A DNA stretch of 64,000 nucleotides, taken from the NCBI RefSeq assembly GCF_900114615.1, contig NZ_FOTS01000017.1, forward strand, positions 39,938-103,937, in the 5' to 3' direction. A model generated the notes under the pieces. It had not been told where the DNA came from. It worked only from the letters and a program-made list of their open reading frames with translations, and ran no database searches. The position numbers and the translations under genes are program-made. This document shows, piece by piece, positions 1 to 7,624 of this stretch. Origin of the DNA: Pelosinus propionicus DSM 13327. Its GTDB lineage: Bacteria > Bacillota > Negativicutes > DSM-13327. Numbering within the stretch: position 1 is the stretch's first letter; every line of letters starts with the position of its first letter.

Positions 1-456
1 TTTTAGTGGTGAAATCTCTCCACAGGTAGAAACATCGATATCAGCACGAAATGTACTAATCCCCTTATCAGGGTGACTTTCCGGATAGGTATGCACAGTA
101 ATATGACTTTTATCTAAATGAGCTACCACAGCATCGGACTTAATTTCCTGGAGATCAATCAGCTCTGGTGCCTCAACTGCCATTTTTCCTTCTGAAATCA
201 GCATGGTTACACTAGAACCTTGGGGGTCATAGTCTTGCTTTGCAATGTTTAAAATGTTCGCACCAATCATACTTGCCACTTCTGTTAATATATTTGTCAG
301 TCGTTCTGCATTGTATTCTTCATCAATGTATTCAATGTAGGCTTGACGATGTTCCGGACTTTTCGCATAACATATATCATACATGTTAAAGCTAAGTGTC
401 TTTGTCAGGTTGTTAAAACCATATAATTTTAATTTTTTAATTGACTTTATTTCCAT
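1..456 (-). CDS. speD: S-adenosylmethionine decarboxylase proenzyme, 3' part missing
   Basis: Makes decarboxylated SAM, the aminopropyl donor for spermidine. The visible 152 codons begin [19 protein letters not shown] and run to the self-cleavage region [19 protein letters not shown], where the Ser in the VSTCGE motif becomes the pyruvoyl cofactor and the Cys is catalytic in the family. The layout matches the long E. coli-type SpeD (about 264 aa) rather than the short Bacillus type; this is from memory of the family. Start ATG at 456 has AAGGAGAAT just upstream. The gene leaves the window at base 1. It is preceded by a structured leader and a good promoter, so it probably starts its own transcript. 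Confidence 0.93.
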   Translation of the reverse strand, partial: MEIKSIKKLKLYGFNNLTKTLSFNMYDICYAKSPEHRQAYIEYIDEEYNAERLTNILTEVASMIGANILNIAKQDYDPQGSSVTMLISEGKMAVEAPELIDLQEIKSDAVVAHLDKSHITVHTYPESHPDKGISTFRADIDVSTCGEISPLK

Positions 457-697
457 ATTTATTCTCCTTACTTGTTGTACAATTTCAAAGTCATGCCCTG
501 AATCAGTACGGTATCATCGTCTGCTAGGAGCTTTATTTCTTTGACACTTACCATGCTAAAAAATACTCAGTTGAGATAGAGTTCCCCTCACCTAATCTCA
601 GTTCCACTTATCCGTCAAACTTAGCCCCTCTTAACTCCCATCTACTTAAAAGAGGAGTCGTAGAGCGGCTTATTCATCAAATTAAATGTACTTCTAG
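457..697 (-). promoter_or_regulatory. Structured ~240-nt 5' leader of speD, class unknown
   Basis: Between the predicted start site (~697) and the speD ATG there is no convincing ORF but there are several hairpins. One pairs AAGAGGAG (650-657) with CCCCTCTT (625-632). Another pairs TGAGAT (572-577) with ATCTCA (595-600). A T6 tract lies about 14 nt beyond the second hairpin, too far away for a canonical terminator. I do not recognise a known riboswitch consensus. A polyamine- or SAM-responsive leader is possible but is inference. Confidence 0.45.
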
Positions 698-703
698 TAC
701 TAA

Positions 704-732
704 ATAATAGCCTACTTTTTTAACGCTGTAAA
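704..732 (-). promoter_or_regulatory. Sigma-A-type promoter for speD
   Basis: Minus strand: -35 TTTACA (727-732), 17-bp spacer, -10 TATTAT (704-709). Predicted start near 697. Confidence 0.6.
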
Positions 733-835
733 TAGTATTTTTTTGAATCTGTCTACACTGAAAAAATAAAGGCAGAAGGATGCTTCTCTCCTATCCTTAG
801 TATAGTATTTTGTTAATAAAGTATTCTTAATTACT

Positions 836-880
836 AAAAAAAGACTCTAGCGACTATTTTAGTCTGCTAGAGTTCTTTTT
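836..880 (-). terminator. Intrinsic terminator after the YhcH-family gene
   Basis: Hairpin with arms ACTCTAGC-GACTA and TAGTC-GCTAGAGT (one bulged base) followed by seven T on the minus strand. It also has six T on the plus strand, so it could act in both directions. Confidence 0.85.
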
Positions 881-904
881 TCAAAGACGATTCGAATTTA
901 ATTA

Positions 905-1375
905 TTACAAAGCAGATACGGCTATCTTCAGCACTACTTTTTTTACTTTTGTCGCCGAATGCAGCGTGCAGTTGGGTCGATGAACATCATTAGGAAAAAG
1001 AATAGTATATATCCCAGGTTTTAACAGTAATTCTACCTCTTGCTGTACTCCTTGATAAAAAATCAAATCTCTTAATGCCAGTTCATCCTGAAGAACCTCA
1101 TACTCTGGAGATAACGGACAACATCCAATCATTTCTTCTCCTGAAACCACATACTGTATATCAATATACTTCTGATGAGCCTCTGGTCTTCTTTTCTCCT
1201 TCGGCTCTGTTTCATATTCTGAAACAGATGCAAATATAGTATCGCCTTCGATATCATGTCGGCCAACTGGCAAACTAGACAAATCAGTATTGATTAAATA
1301 CAGCAAACCTTTTTGCAAGGCAGGAGACAAAGCAGCTTTTTCCTGTTCAAAATTTTTTAACTGTCCATAAATCAT
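905..1375 (-). CDS. YhcH/YjgK/YiaL family protein (DUF386)
   Basis: 156 aa, the usual length for this cupin-like family, which includes the EbgC-type beta-galactosidase subunit and proteins near sialic acid catabolism genes. Visible family features are the central stretch EAHQKYIDIQYVVSGEE and the FPNDVHRP segment, whose His and acidic residues suggest a metal-binding cupin site. Start ATG follows AAGGAGGAT at good spacing. It is a single-gene unit with its own terminator at 836-880. The substrate cannot be read from the context: its neighbours are speD and the pantothenate operon, neither of which is sugar related. Confidence 0.85.
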   Translation of the reverse strand: MIYGQLKNFEQEKAALSPALQKGLLYLINTDLSSLPVGRHDIEGDTIFASVSEYETEPKEKRRPEAHQKYIDIQYVVSGEEMIGCCPLSPEYEVLQDELALRDLIFYQGVQQEVELLLKPGIYTILFPNDVHRPNCTLHSATKVKKVVLKIAVSAL

Positions 1376-1499
1376 GTTAGCATCCTCCTTTTAATTTATT
1401 TATATTCTTTATGTATTCTGGATTGATGACGGTCTTTCCTCTCTTACTGATTTTTTTTAGAAAAGCACTGAAAATTTAGTAAAATAGGCCCATTATAGC

Positions 1500-1534
1500 A
1501 TAAAAACAAGAGGCAGTTTTACATTACCTCTTGT
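1500..1534 (-). terminator. Terminator of the pantothenate operon
   Basis: Stem ACAAGAGG (1506-1513) / CCTCTTGT (1527-1534), followed on the minus strand by a run of T just after panD. Confidence 0.8.
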
Positions 1535-1546
1535 AACTGTTTTTTC

Positions 1547-1933
1547 TTAGTTAGCAATTTCTCCATGAATTTCTTTGCCGCGAATTTCTTTAACTTTATT
1601 ATTTTCACCCACCATCACTACAGTAGGAGTAAATTCTCTTGCTTCCTCTTGAGTCATCATCGCATAGGAGATAATAATCACCTTATCATCAGGCTGTACT
1701 AAACGAGCTGCGGCTCCATTCAAACAAATAATACCCGAATCTTTCTCTCCAACGATCACATATGTCTCAAACCGATTACCATTATTATTATTTACAATTT
1801 GCACTTTTTCATTAGGCTGAATTCCTGAAGCGGTTAATAAGCTTTCATCGATGGTGATACTTCCCATATAATTAAGATTTGCCTCCGTCACCGTGGCACA
1901 ATGAAGTTTTGCCTTTAAGCATGTAATAAACAT
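1547..1933 (-). CDS. panD: Aspartate 1-decarboxylase proenzyme
   Basis: Makes beta-alanine from aspartate for pantothenate. It is 128 aa from the chosen start. The Gly24-Ser25 pair in YMGSITID is the autocleavage site that produces the pyruvoyl group, and placing that Ser at position 25 fits PanD numbering. The ATG at 1933 is preferred over an in-frame start 30 bases upstream, because GGAGGGA lies directly before it and the protein then begins [11 protein letters not shown] like other PanD. The start lies 4 nt after the panC stop and its ribosome site sits inside the panC 3' end, implying translational coupling. It is the last gene of the operon. Confidence 0.97.
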   Translation of the reverse strand: MFITCLKAKLHCATVTEANLNYMGSITIDESLLTASGIQPNEKVQIVNNNNGNRFETYVIVGEKDSGIICLNGAAARLVQPDDKVIIISYAMMTQEEAREFTPTVVMVGENNKVKEIRGKEIHGEIAN

Positions 1934-1937
1934 AGAA

Positions 1938-2783
1938 TTATCCCTCCAATATGATATTATCAATTAAACGAGTCTTGCCAATACGCACGGCTAAAGCTAA
2001 AAGAGCTTTCCCAATCATCTTGTCCATAGTTTCTAATAATGGGTAGCTGTATATCTCTACATAATCAATTTGCGCCATTTCTTCCAATTGGATGTTCGCT
2101 ACCACCTGCTGTCTGATGTCTTCTACCTTTACATCACCCCTAGCAACAAGCTGCTTGGCTAGCTGCAAACTGCGAAACAGCACTAATGCCGCGCTGCGCT
2201 CTTCAGCAGATAAAAAAGCATTACGAGAACTCATGGCGAGCCCATCTTTTTCCCGCACAATTGGTACAATCTCGATAACTACATTTATATTTAAATCAGA
2301 AACCATACGCTTCAGCACTAAGACCTGCTGCGCATCTTTTTGACCAAAGAAAGCTATGTCAGGCTGAATAATATTAAATAACTTAGTCACAACTGTAGCG
2401 ACTCCACGAAAATGACCTGGCCGAGATAAACCGCATAGTTTTTGGGTAATACCATCAATTTCTATAAAACTGCTGTATCCCTTAGGATACATCTCCTGAG
2501 CTTGAGGATGAAAAATGACATCCACTCCAGCAGTACCTGCTTGTACACTATCACCACTTAAATCTCTCGGATATTTTGCATAATCTTCATTAGGGCCAAA
2601 TTGAGTAGGATTCACAAAAATACTCACCACAACGATATCACTTTGTTTTTTTGCTTGACGCATTAATGTAAGATGTCCTTCGTGCAAAGAACCCATAGTC
2701 GGTACTAATCCGACTGACAAACCCTTTGCTTTTGCCTGTTTAATGAAAATCTTCATTTCCTCTATGGTTTCAATAATTCTCAT
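1938..2783 (-). CDS. panC: Pantothenate synthetase (pantoate-beta-alanine ligase)
   Basis: ATP-dependent ligation of pantoate and beta-alanine, the final step of pantothenate synthesis, in the cytoplasm. 281 aa, normal length. The N-terminal [10 protein letters not shown] is the HIGH-like adenylation motif and [16 protein letters not shown] is a family signature. The central FFGQKDAQQ and the MSSRNAFLS segment are the KMSKS-like region. It lies between panB and panD in one minus-strand operon, about 90 nt after panB, and nearly touches panD. Confidence 0.97.
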   Translation of the reverse strand: MRIIETIEEMKIFIKQAKAKGLSVGLVPTMGSLHEGHLTLMRQAKKQSDIVVVSIFVNPTQFGPNEDYAKYPRDLSGDSVQAGTAGVDVIFHPQAQEMYPKGYSSFIEIDGITQKLCGLSRPGHFRGVATVVTKLFNIIQPDIAFFGQKDAQQVLVLKRMVSDLNINVVIEIVPIVREKDGLAMSSRNAFLSAEERSAALVLFRSLQLAKQLVARGDVKVEDIRQQVVANIQLEEMAQIDYVEIYSYPLLETMDKMIGKALLALAVRIGKTRLIDNIILEG

Positions 2784-2872
2784 GATTGTATCTCCTTTCT
2801 TCCTAAGCCGTCTTACTACCTCATCTCATTAAAAATTCTGCTGCTATAGAGTGCTTTAACGTAGATGATGTA

Positions 2873-3712
2873 CTAGTATAATTTTTCTAAAATTCCATCA
2901 GATATTTTAAAACTATGTTCCGCCGAAGGAAATATTTTGCCTGTCACTTCTTTTTTATAGTCAGCTACTGCTTGCGCTATTGCTACATGCAAGGTAGCAT
3001 ATTGTTTTACAAATTTGGGAGTAAATCCAGGATATAAACCGAGCAGATCATTTATGACCAATACCTGCCCATCACAGTCCGCACCAGCGCCGATGCCAAT
3101 GGTTGGTATATTGAGCTGCTGCGTTACTTTTTGCGCCAGTAAAGCCGGTACGCATTCTAGAACAACAGCAAAAGCACCGTTTTCTTCTAGAATCTTAGCA
3201 TCATTAAGCAATTTTTGAGCCCCTATTTCCTCTTTTCCCTGTACTTTAAAACCACCCAGACTATGAACTGACTGAGGTGTTAACCCCAAATGTCCCACTA
3301 CAGGAATCCCAGCCGCCACTATTTTTTTTACAGCTCCAGCAATTTCACTGCCGCCTTCGAGTTTAACAGCCTGAGCCCCTGTTTCTTTCATAATCCTTCC
3401 TGCGTTGGCTACCGCCTGCTCCGCGGAAACCTGATAAGACATAAAGGGCATATCTACAACTACCATTGCTTTTTTTGCCCCCCGGCATACTGCTTTACCA
3501 TGATGGATCATATCCTCCATGGTAACTGGCAGAGTTGAATCATATCCCAATATCACATTTCCTAAGGAATCACCTACTAAAAGCATATCAATATGGGCAT
3601 CATCAAGAAACTTTGCCGTAGAAAAATCATATGCTGTTAGCATGGTAATGGCTTTTCCCTCTATTTTTCGTTGCTGAATCACTGTCGTTGTAATCTTTTC
3701 ATTGCTACTCAT
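2873..3712 (-). CDS. panB: 3-methyl-2-oxobutanoate hydroxymethyltransferase
   Basis: Transfers a hydroxymethyl group from 5,10-methylene-THF to ketoisovalerate, giving ketopantoate. 279 aa TIM-barrel protein. Recognisable segments are MLTAYDFSTAKFLD, VGDSLGNVILGYDSTLPVT (metal-binding Asp), GHLGLTPQSVH and GIGAGADCDGQVLV. It starts 2 nt after the stop of the upstream DUF2520 gene, so the two are certainly cotranscribed and probably coupled. Confidence 0.97.
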   Translation of the reverse strand: MSSNEKITTTVIQQRKIEGKAITMLTAYDFSTAKFLDDAHIDMLLVGDSLGNVILGYDSTLPVTMEDMIHHGKAVCRGAKKAMVVVDMPFMSYQVSAEQAVANAGRIMKETGAQAVKLEGGSEIAGAVKKIVAAGIPVVGHLGLTPQSVHSLGGFKVQGKEEIGAQKLLNDAKILEENGAFAVVLECVPALLAQKVTQQLNIPTIGIGAGADCDGQVLVINDLLGLYPGFTPKFVKQYATLHVAIAQAVADYKKEVTGKIFPSAEHSFKISDGILEKLY

Positions 3713-3714
3713 AA

Positions 3715-4602
3715 TTATTTCCCCCTATTATCAATTCCTAGTATTTCTTCTATGCCCGCAGCTTGCTCCTGACTAACCGTACCTTTCTGTAAGGCAATCC
3801 CCAAAGTATACATTCCAAGCTCACTATATAAGCTTTTGTCTGCTTCATTTTCAAATGTCTCCAAGTGCGCCTTTACCGTAATGCCATCCCCACGACTAAT
3901 AGGACCAGTCAGCCCTTGAACCGTTCCCATTTCCTTTATATTCTGCAGAGTTCCCTCCAGCAGCGGCAGCAATGCAGCTAACGCTTCTTCAGAAGATAAA
4001 CCAAATTTTCCATACAGTCGACTTGCCCAATGCATCAAGGAAACCGTGTAGTTCGATACAATGCAAGCAGCCCCGTGATAAAGAGGCTTATCTGCATCTA
4101 CAATATGAAAACTGGTTCCTCCTAAATCATTCACAATTTTTTCGGCTTGCTGTATAACCTCCATCTGTCCGCTTAAAGCAAAATAGATACCTTCTAATCT
4201 TTCACTCGTTTGTTCTTTATTGGCAAAGGATTGCAGGGGATGCATACAGCCAATCCATGCTCCTTGCTCCTTTGCAGGCATGAGCACTTCCGCTGGCAGA
4301 CATCCTGAGGTATGAAGTACCATTTGCCCTCTTTTAAAACCATTTTCGCTGGCTATTTGGGCTGCCACCTCCCCGATGTGCCGATCAGGTGTTGTAATGA
4401 ATAGTATATCTGTATCATGCATTAATTCGACTGCTCTTATCTTCGCGTCTATTCCCAATTCCCCAGCCAGCTGACTTGCTGATGTTAGAGTACGGCCAAC
4501 AATTCCAGTTAAAGAATACCCCCTGTCAAATAATCCTCGTGCTAATACACTACCTACTTTTCCAGCTCCTACAATACCTACTCTCGGCTTTTGTACATCC
4601 AT
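3715..4602 (-). CDS. Rossmann/DUF2520 reductase, likely alternative ketopantoate reductase
   Basis: 295 aa. The N-terminal GIVGAGKVGSVLARGL is an NAD(P)-binding Rossmann motif. The C-terminal half, with HGAACIVSNYTVSLM and GLTGPISRGD, is typical of DUF2520 proteins. As first gene of the operon with panB, panC and panD, it most simply supplies the missing step, ketopantoate to pantoate. No PanE-like gene is present in the window. An alternative ketopantoate reductase called PanG is known from Francisella; equivalence here is inference. It could instead act on another 2-oxo or imine substrate. Confidence 0.8.
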   Translation of the reverse strand: MDVQKPRVGIVGAGKVGSVLARGLFDRGYSLTGIVGRTLTSASQLAGELGIDAKIRAVELMHDTDILFITTPDRHIGEVAAQIASENGFKRGQMVLHTSGCLPAEVLMPAKEQGAWIGCMHPLQSFANKEQTSERLEGIYFALSGQMEVIQQAEKIVNDLGGTSFHIVDADKPLYHGAACIVSNYTVSLMHWASRLYGKFGLSSEEALAALLPLLEGTLQNIKEMGTVQGLTGPISRGDGITVKAHLETFENEADKSLYSELGMYTLGIALQKGTVSQEQAAGIEEILGIDNRGK

Positions 4603-4645
4603 AATTCCTCCATTTACCTAATAGTATTGCTTCGTTATAGCCGTA

Positions 4646-4703
4646 AAAGAATGACATCACTACAGCCTAGTTTAGTGAGTACAGATTTTAATGCTCATTC
4701 TTT
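4646..4703 (-). promoter_or_regulatory. Hairpin leader of the pantothenate operon
   Basis: An 8-bp stem, AAAGAATG (minus strand, 4696-4703) with CATTCTTT (4646-4653), encloses an inner 6-bp stem TCACTA/TAGTGA (4657-4662 and 4673-4678). The structure begins at the predicted transcription start. A conserved 'pan' leader motif has been described upstream of pan genes in Firmicutes; I cannot confirm that this is a member. Confidence 0.45.
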
Positions 4704-4710
4704 GAAATCC

Positions 4711-4739
4711 TAAATAAAACTTTTCAAGTGGCAGCTCAA
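4711..4739 (-). promoter_or_regulatory. Candidate promoter for the pantothenate operon
   Basis: Minus strand: -35 TTGAGC (4734-4739), 17-bp spacer, -10 TATTTA (4711-4716). It lies downstream of the terminator of the preceding RNA. Confidence 0.5.
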
Positions 4740-4750
4740 GAAAAAACACA

Positions 4751-4935
4751 AAAAAGCCTTTCGGAGCTTGTCCGAAAGGCATACTTTTCCCATGCAACCT
4801 CCCGTCTCAGTCCATTAAAAGATCTAAGCGGCTATAATTCGATATGAAACTGTGGAATACTATAGCAACAAGTTCTTGTTTACAGTATGGTTCATAGCTG
4901 ATACCACCTAAAGAACACTTCGCTATTTTAACTAC
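4751..4935 (-). ncRNA. Candidate structured RNA of ~185 nt, family unknown
   Basis: This stretch has a promoter and a very strong terminator but no ORF. The terminator stem pairs GCCTTTCGGA (4756-4765) with TCCGAAAGGC (4771-4780), then runs into T6 on the minus strand. The body folds well by eye: a closing helix GTTAAAA/TTTTAAT plus AGCG/CGCT encloses two arms. Arm one pairs GTTCTT with AAGAAC around an inner GUGGU-UCA/UGA-ACCAU hairpin. Arm two pairs GCTATA-ATTC with GAAT-TATAGC. ACTGT in arm one could pair with ACAGT in the loop of arm two. It is either a free small RNA or a terminated leader upstream of the pan operon. Confidence 0.5.
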
Positions 4936-4941
4936 AAAACG

Positions 4942-4971
4942 ATAATATCATAATCCATAATAAAAAGACAA
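4942..4971 (-). promoter_or_regulatory. Promoter for the structured RNA
   Basis: Minus strand: -35 TTGTCT (4966-4971), 18-bp spacer, -10 TATTAT (4942-4947). Start near 4935, exactly where the closing helix begins. Confidence 0.55.
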
Positions 4972-5096
4972 GAGTTTTATATAGCAAATCATTGCTTTTA
5001 TCTTATATGATGATGTTTAATATATAACTGAAAGTCTCTGAATTAAGATATACAAACGATCAAACCTACTATAAAATATATTTAGGAGGTGCTCTT

Positions 5097-5447
5097 ATGA
5101 ATGAAATAACAGGAGAACAAAAACTCTTGGCTATTTTAGCCCATATATCCTATTTTCTAGGAGGATTGGGGTTTATTATCGCACCATTAGTCATCTTCTT
5201 ATTAAAAAAAGACGACTCCTTTGTCTATCATCATGCCAAACAGGCTCTCGTTGCCCATTTGAGCATACTGGTTGCGTCCTTCATTGTTAGTTCCTTATGC
5301 ATATTGGTGATTGGTGTCTTTCTGCTTCCTATCGTAGGTCTTTTGTGGCTCATTCTGCTCATAACATCTATTATTGCAGCAAGTAAAGCCTTTTATGGTG
5401 AAACCTATCAATACCCTTTTATCCAAAAACTGATGAATACGTTTTAG
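5097..5447 (+). CDS. Small membrane protein, DUF4870/Tic20-like
   Basis: 116 aa with three or four hydrophobic segments (about residues 15-35, 50-72, 75-95). The N-terminal EQKLLAILAHISYFLGG, the following APLVIFLLKKDDSFVYHHAKQAL and the hydrophilic C-terminus match the DUF4870 pattern. The family has no firm biochemical role. Start ATG follows GGAGGTG at good spacing. It lies 42 bases upstream of the YitT-family gene on the same strand and may share its transcript. Confidence 0.7.
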   Translation: MNEITGEQKLLAILAHISYFLGGLGFIIAPLVIFLLKKDDSFVYHHAKQALVAHLSILVASFIVSSLCILVIGVFLLPIVGLLWLILLITSIIAASKAFYGETYQYPFIQKLMNTF

Positions 5448-5489
5448 TATTAAACGTTGTGCCTTTGATTTTACATTAGGAGGAACTAT

Positions 5490-6341
5490 ATGCGTTATAA
5501 AATTTATCAATATCTTTCTGTTGGCATTGGCTGCCTGGTAAGCGCTGTTGCAATCAATAGTTTTCTTGTACCTCATCACTTGCTAAGCGGCGGAGTAAGC
5601 GGGTTAGCCATAATCTTTTATTATCTAGTGGGCTGGCCTATTGGTTTGCAAATCTTTGCAATGAATCTCCCTCTCTTCTATGCCGCTTATCGGCTCATTG
5701 GAAAGGAATATTTTTTAAAAACCATTTATGGAGCTGTTCTTTTTTCCTTCTTCGTAGATGCAACAGGCTATTTGTCCAATTTTATGGTCGTGGACGATCC
5801 CATTCTTTCTGCCATTACGGGCGGAATTGTAACAGGTATTGGCTCAGGTCTTATCTTTAAGGCCAATGGCAGCGGCGGAGGGCTTGATGTCGTTTCCAGC
5901 ATTCTCAAAAAATATTATTCTCTTAATGTAGGTATTGCCTCTTTTTCGGTAAATTGTGTGATTATGGTGATTGCCGCTCTTCTCTTCGGCATTAAACTAG
6001 CCATACTAACCCTTATCTCCATGTTTATTGCAGCTAATATTACGGATAATGTCGTGGAAGGATTTAACCGTAAAAAAACCGTGCATATCGTCTCTTATAA
6101 AACCGATGAGATTATTAAAGTCATCTTAAAAGAGGTAGGACGAGGCGCAACCATCCTTCATGGTGAAGGTGCTTTTACCCGCCAAGAAAAACAAATGATT
6201 TTTGTTGTTGTAAGTTTGACCCAAATTGGTCAGATTAAACTTCTCATCCAAGATGTAGATCCCAATGCCTTTATGATTGTCCAAGATGCTGTAGAAGTTC
6301 TAGGAAGAGGTTTCACACTGCCTGGAACAAAACAGCTATAA
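5490..6341 (+). CDS. YitT family membrane protein (DUF161 + DUF2179)
   Basis: 283 aa. The N-terminal two thirds has five or six membrane segments with glycine-rich turns, including LLSGGVSGLAIIFYY and KANGSGGGLDVVSSILKK, typical of the DUF161 repeat. The C-terminal ~80 residues (EVGRGATILHGEGAFTRQEKQMIFVVV) form the soluble DUF2179 domain. Proteins of this type are widespread in Firmicutes, but the transported substrate is not established. Start ATG has AGGAGG seven bases upstream. The gene ends just before a strong bidirectional terminator. Confidence 0.85.
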   Translation: MRYKIYQYLSVGIGCLVSAVAINSFLVPHHLLSGGVSGLAIIFYYLVGWPIGLQIFAMNLPLFYAAYRLIGKEYFLKTIYGAVLFSFFVDATGYLSNFMVVDDPILSAITGGIVTGIGSGLIFKANGSGGGLDVVSSILKKYYSLNVGIASFSVNCVIMVIAALLFGIKLAILTLISMFIAANITDNVVEGFNRKKTVHIVSYKTDEIIKVILKEVGRGATILHGEGAFTRQEKQMIFVVVSLTQIGQIKLLIQDVDPNAFMIVQDAVEVLGRGFTLPGTKQL

Positions 6342-6373
6342 AAGCGAATTGATGACGCCGAGGTTATCCAAGG

Positions 6374-6420
6374 GATATGAAAAGGCTGCTCTGTACTGAC
6401 AGAGCAGCCTTTTCGTATCC
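6374..6420. terminator. Bidirectional terminator between the YitT gene and ribU
   Basis: Near-perfect inverted repeat whose core arms AAAGGCTGCTCTGT and ACAGAGCAGCCTTT flank ACTG. T-rich on both sides, it serves the two convergent genes. Confidence 0.9.
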
Positions 6421-6443
6421 TTATTTTGTGATGTAACCCATGC

Positions 6444-7031
6444 TTATCTCTCGCACAGCACAGGGAAAAGCTTCTTGTAAATCATCAATGTAAGTAGAGA
6501 CATCACAATTCCTTTTATCAAATTAAAAGGTGCAATCCCTAAAGCAATGAAGGATTTCAAATCAATAATCTTGGGATTTGCGATTGTTCCTAAATTAATA
6601 ATTTGTTCTAAGGGGAAATGCAGGACAGCTTGATATAAGGGTAATAGAATAAAATAATTCAGCAAAGACGCAGAAACCATCATAGAGAAGGTTCCAACGA
6701 GAAGAGAAATCACGGCACTCTGAAGACTCGTATGGCGCCGATATAAATAGCTTGCTGGCAGAATAAAAGCAATTCCCACCAAAAAATTAGCAACTTCGCC
6801 AATTCCCATTGTCTGTGTATTCGCAGCATGCAAAACATTTTTTATTAATTCAATAGCAACACCCGCCATAGGCCCAAGTACAAAAGCACCAATAATCACA
6901 GGCAGTTCACTAGCGTCTAATTTTAAAAAACTCGGCATCATCGGCAACGGCACTTCAAAAAACATCAAAATTACAGCAATCGCTGATAATATTCCAATTT
7001 TAGTAATATATCGCGTATTGGCAGAAATCAT
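6444..7031 (-). CDS. ribU: Riboflavin ECF transporter substrate-binding (S) component
   Basis: 195 aa, five or six transmembrane segments. The N-terminal MFFEVPLPMMPSFLKLDASELPV region is diagnostic of RibU, which binds riboflavin at the membrane and works with the shared EcfA/EcfA'/EcfT energising module. That module is not encoded here. The start at 7031 (GGGGGA ribosome site) is chosen over an in-frame start at 7142 because the latter would translate through the riboswitch terminator. The FMN riboswitch upstream independently supports riboflavin as substrate. Confidence 0.94.
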   Translation of the reverse strand: MISANTRYITKIGILSAIAVILMFFEVPLPMMPSFLKLDASELPVIIGAFVLGPMAGVAIELIKNVLHAANTQTMGIGEVANFLVGIAFILPASYLYRRHTSLQSAVISLLVGTFSMMVSASLLNYFILLPLYQAVLHFPLEQIINLGTIANPKIIDLKSFIALGIAPFNLIKGIVMSLLTLMIYKKLFPVLCER

Positions 7032-7088
7032 ATCAAATCCCCCTATTAAAGTAATCCCTATCAACTTATATTTTCTCATCACAGAGCA

Positions 7089-7121
7089 CAAAAAAATTCC
7101 CGAAATCTCTTCGGGAATTTT
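7089..7121 (-). terminator. Expression-platform terminator of the FMN riboswitch
   Basis: Stem AAATTCCCGAA / TTCGGGAATTT followed by a T run on the minus strand, placed between the FMN aptamer and the ribU ribosome site. Confidence 0.9.
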
Positions 7122-7227
7122 AATTACTACACGCAAACACATCTTTCATGTCGGCTTACTAAGCCCATACACTGATGTATCTCCAGAAAGTTAAACTTTC
7201 TATTAAATACATAATGCGCTGCTTTCT

Positions 7228-7343
7228 CTTCTTACATCCAGACTATACTGTCGGCTTTGGAATTACACCAAATCTGCCTTGCGGCTCGTGGGCTTGCAGA
7301 ATCTGCTTACCACCGGTCGGGAATTGAACCCTGCCCTGAAGAT
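7228..7343 (-). promoter_or_regulatory. FMN riboswitch (RFN element) controlling ribU
   Basis: The minus strand carries the conserved RFN blocks in order: ATCTTCAGGGCAGGGT, AATTCCCGACCGGTGG, AGCCCACGAGCC, GATTTGGTG and AGCCGACAGTATAGTCTGG, closing with GGATGTAAGAAGA. FMN binding should favour the terminator at 7089-7121 and shut off riboflavin uptake. Confidence 0.97.
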
Positions 7344-7407
7344 ATTTCAATTTATTTAATTTTAGCCCCAGAGATAATCATTATCACCGAGTGATGATGA
7401 TGGGTTC

Positions 7408-7436
7408 ATTGTAGCAAATTTTCGGCACCTTTGCAA
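7408..7436 (-). promoter_or_regulatory. Promoter for the FMN riboswitch/ribU transcript
   Basis: Minus strand: TTGCAA (7431-7436), 17-bp spacer, TACAAT (7408-7413). Start near 7401, about 60 nt before the aptamer. Confidence 0.7.
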
Positions 7437-7440
7437 GGAT

Positions 7441-7492
7441 AATAAACTGAGAAAAATACTGCGGTTCTTAAAGAATCCCCCCATTAAACCGC
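7441..7492 (-). terminator. Possible terminator downstream of mntH
   Basis: GCGGTT (7461-7466) pairs with AACCGC (7487-7492) and is followed on the minus strand by a short T-rich tract. It is weak as a terminator but in a sensible place after mntH. Confidence 0.4.
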
Positions 7493-7536
7493 AAGATACG
7501 TTAAATACTTCTCTTTGTTTTGTAGTATTACGAGAA

Positions 7537-7579
7537 TTAGTGAAGCATTCTCTTAAGAAACAGGGCATTGCTTCACTAA
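7537..7579. repeat. 11-bp perfect inverted repeat 3' of mntH
   Basis: TTAGTGAAGCA (7537-7547) and TGCTTCACTAA (7569-7579) around a 21-base loop. There is no T tract. It could be an mRNA 3'-end hairpin or a protein site. Confidence 0.5.
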
Positions 7580-7624
7580 CCCGAATGGCATATCACTAGC
7601 ATTCTAAGAAAATGCCTTACAACA

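Noticed and set aside
4751..4935. 6S RNA, T-box or purine riboswitch as identity of the structured RNA
   Set aside because: Size and terminator suit 6S, but the fold is a branched three-helix layout rather than a rod with a central bubble. There is no T-box GGTGGNACCGCG block and no purine core sequence.
7032..7142. N-terminal extension of ribU
   Set aside because: It would be translated from inside the FMN riboswitch terminator; the ATG at 7031 has the ribosome site.
7362..7568. 68-codon minus-strand ORF between ribU and mntH
   Set aside because: It overlaps the ribU promoter (7408-7436), has no ribosome site and a composition unlike the neighbouring proteins.
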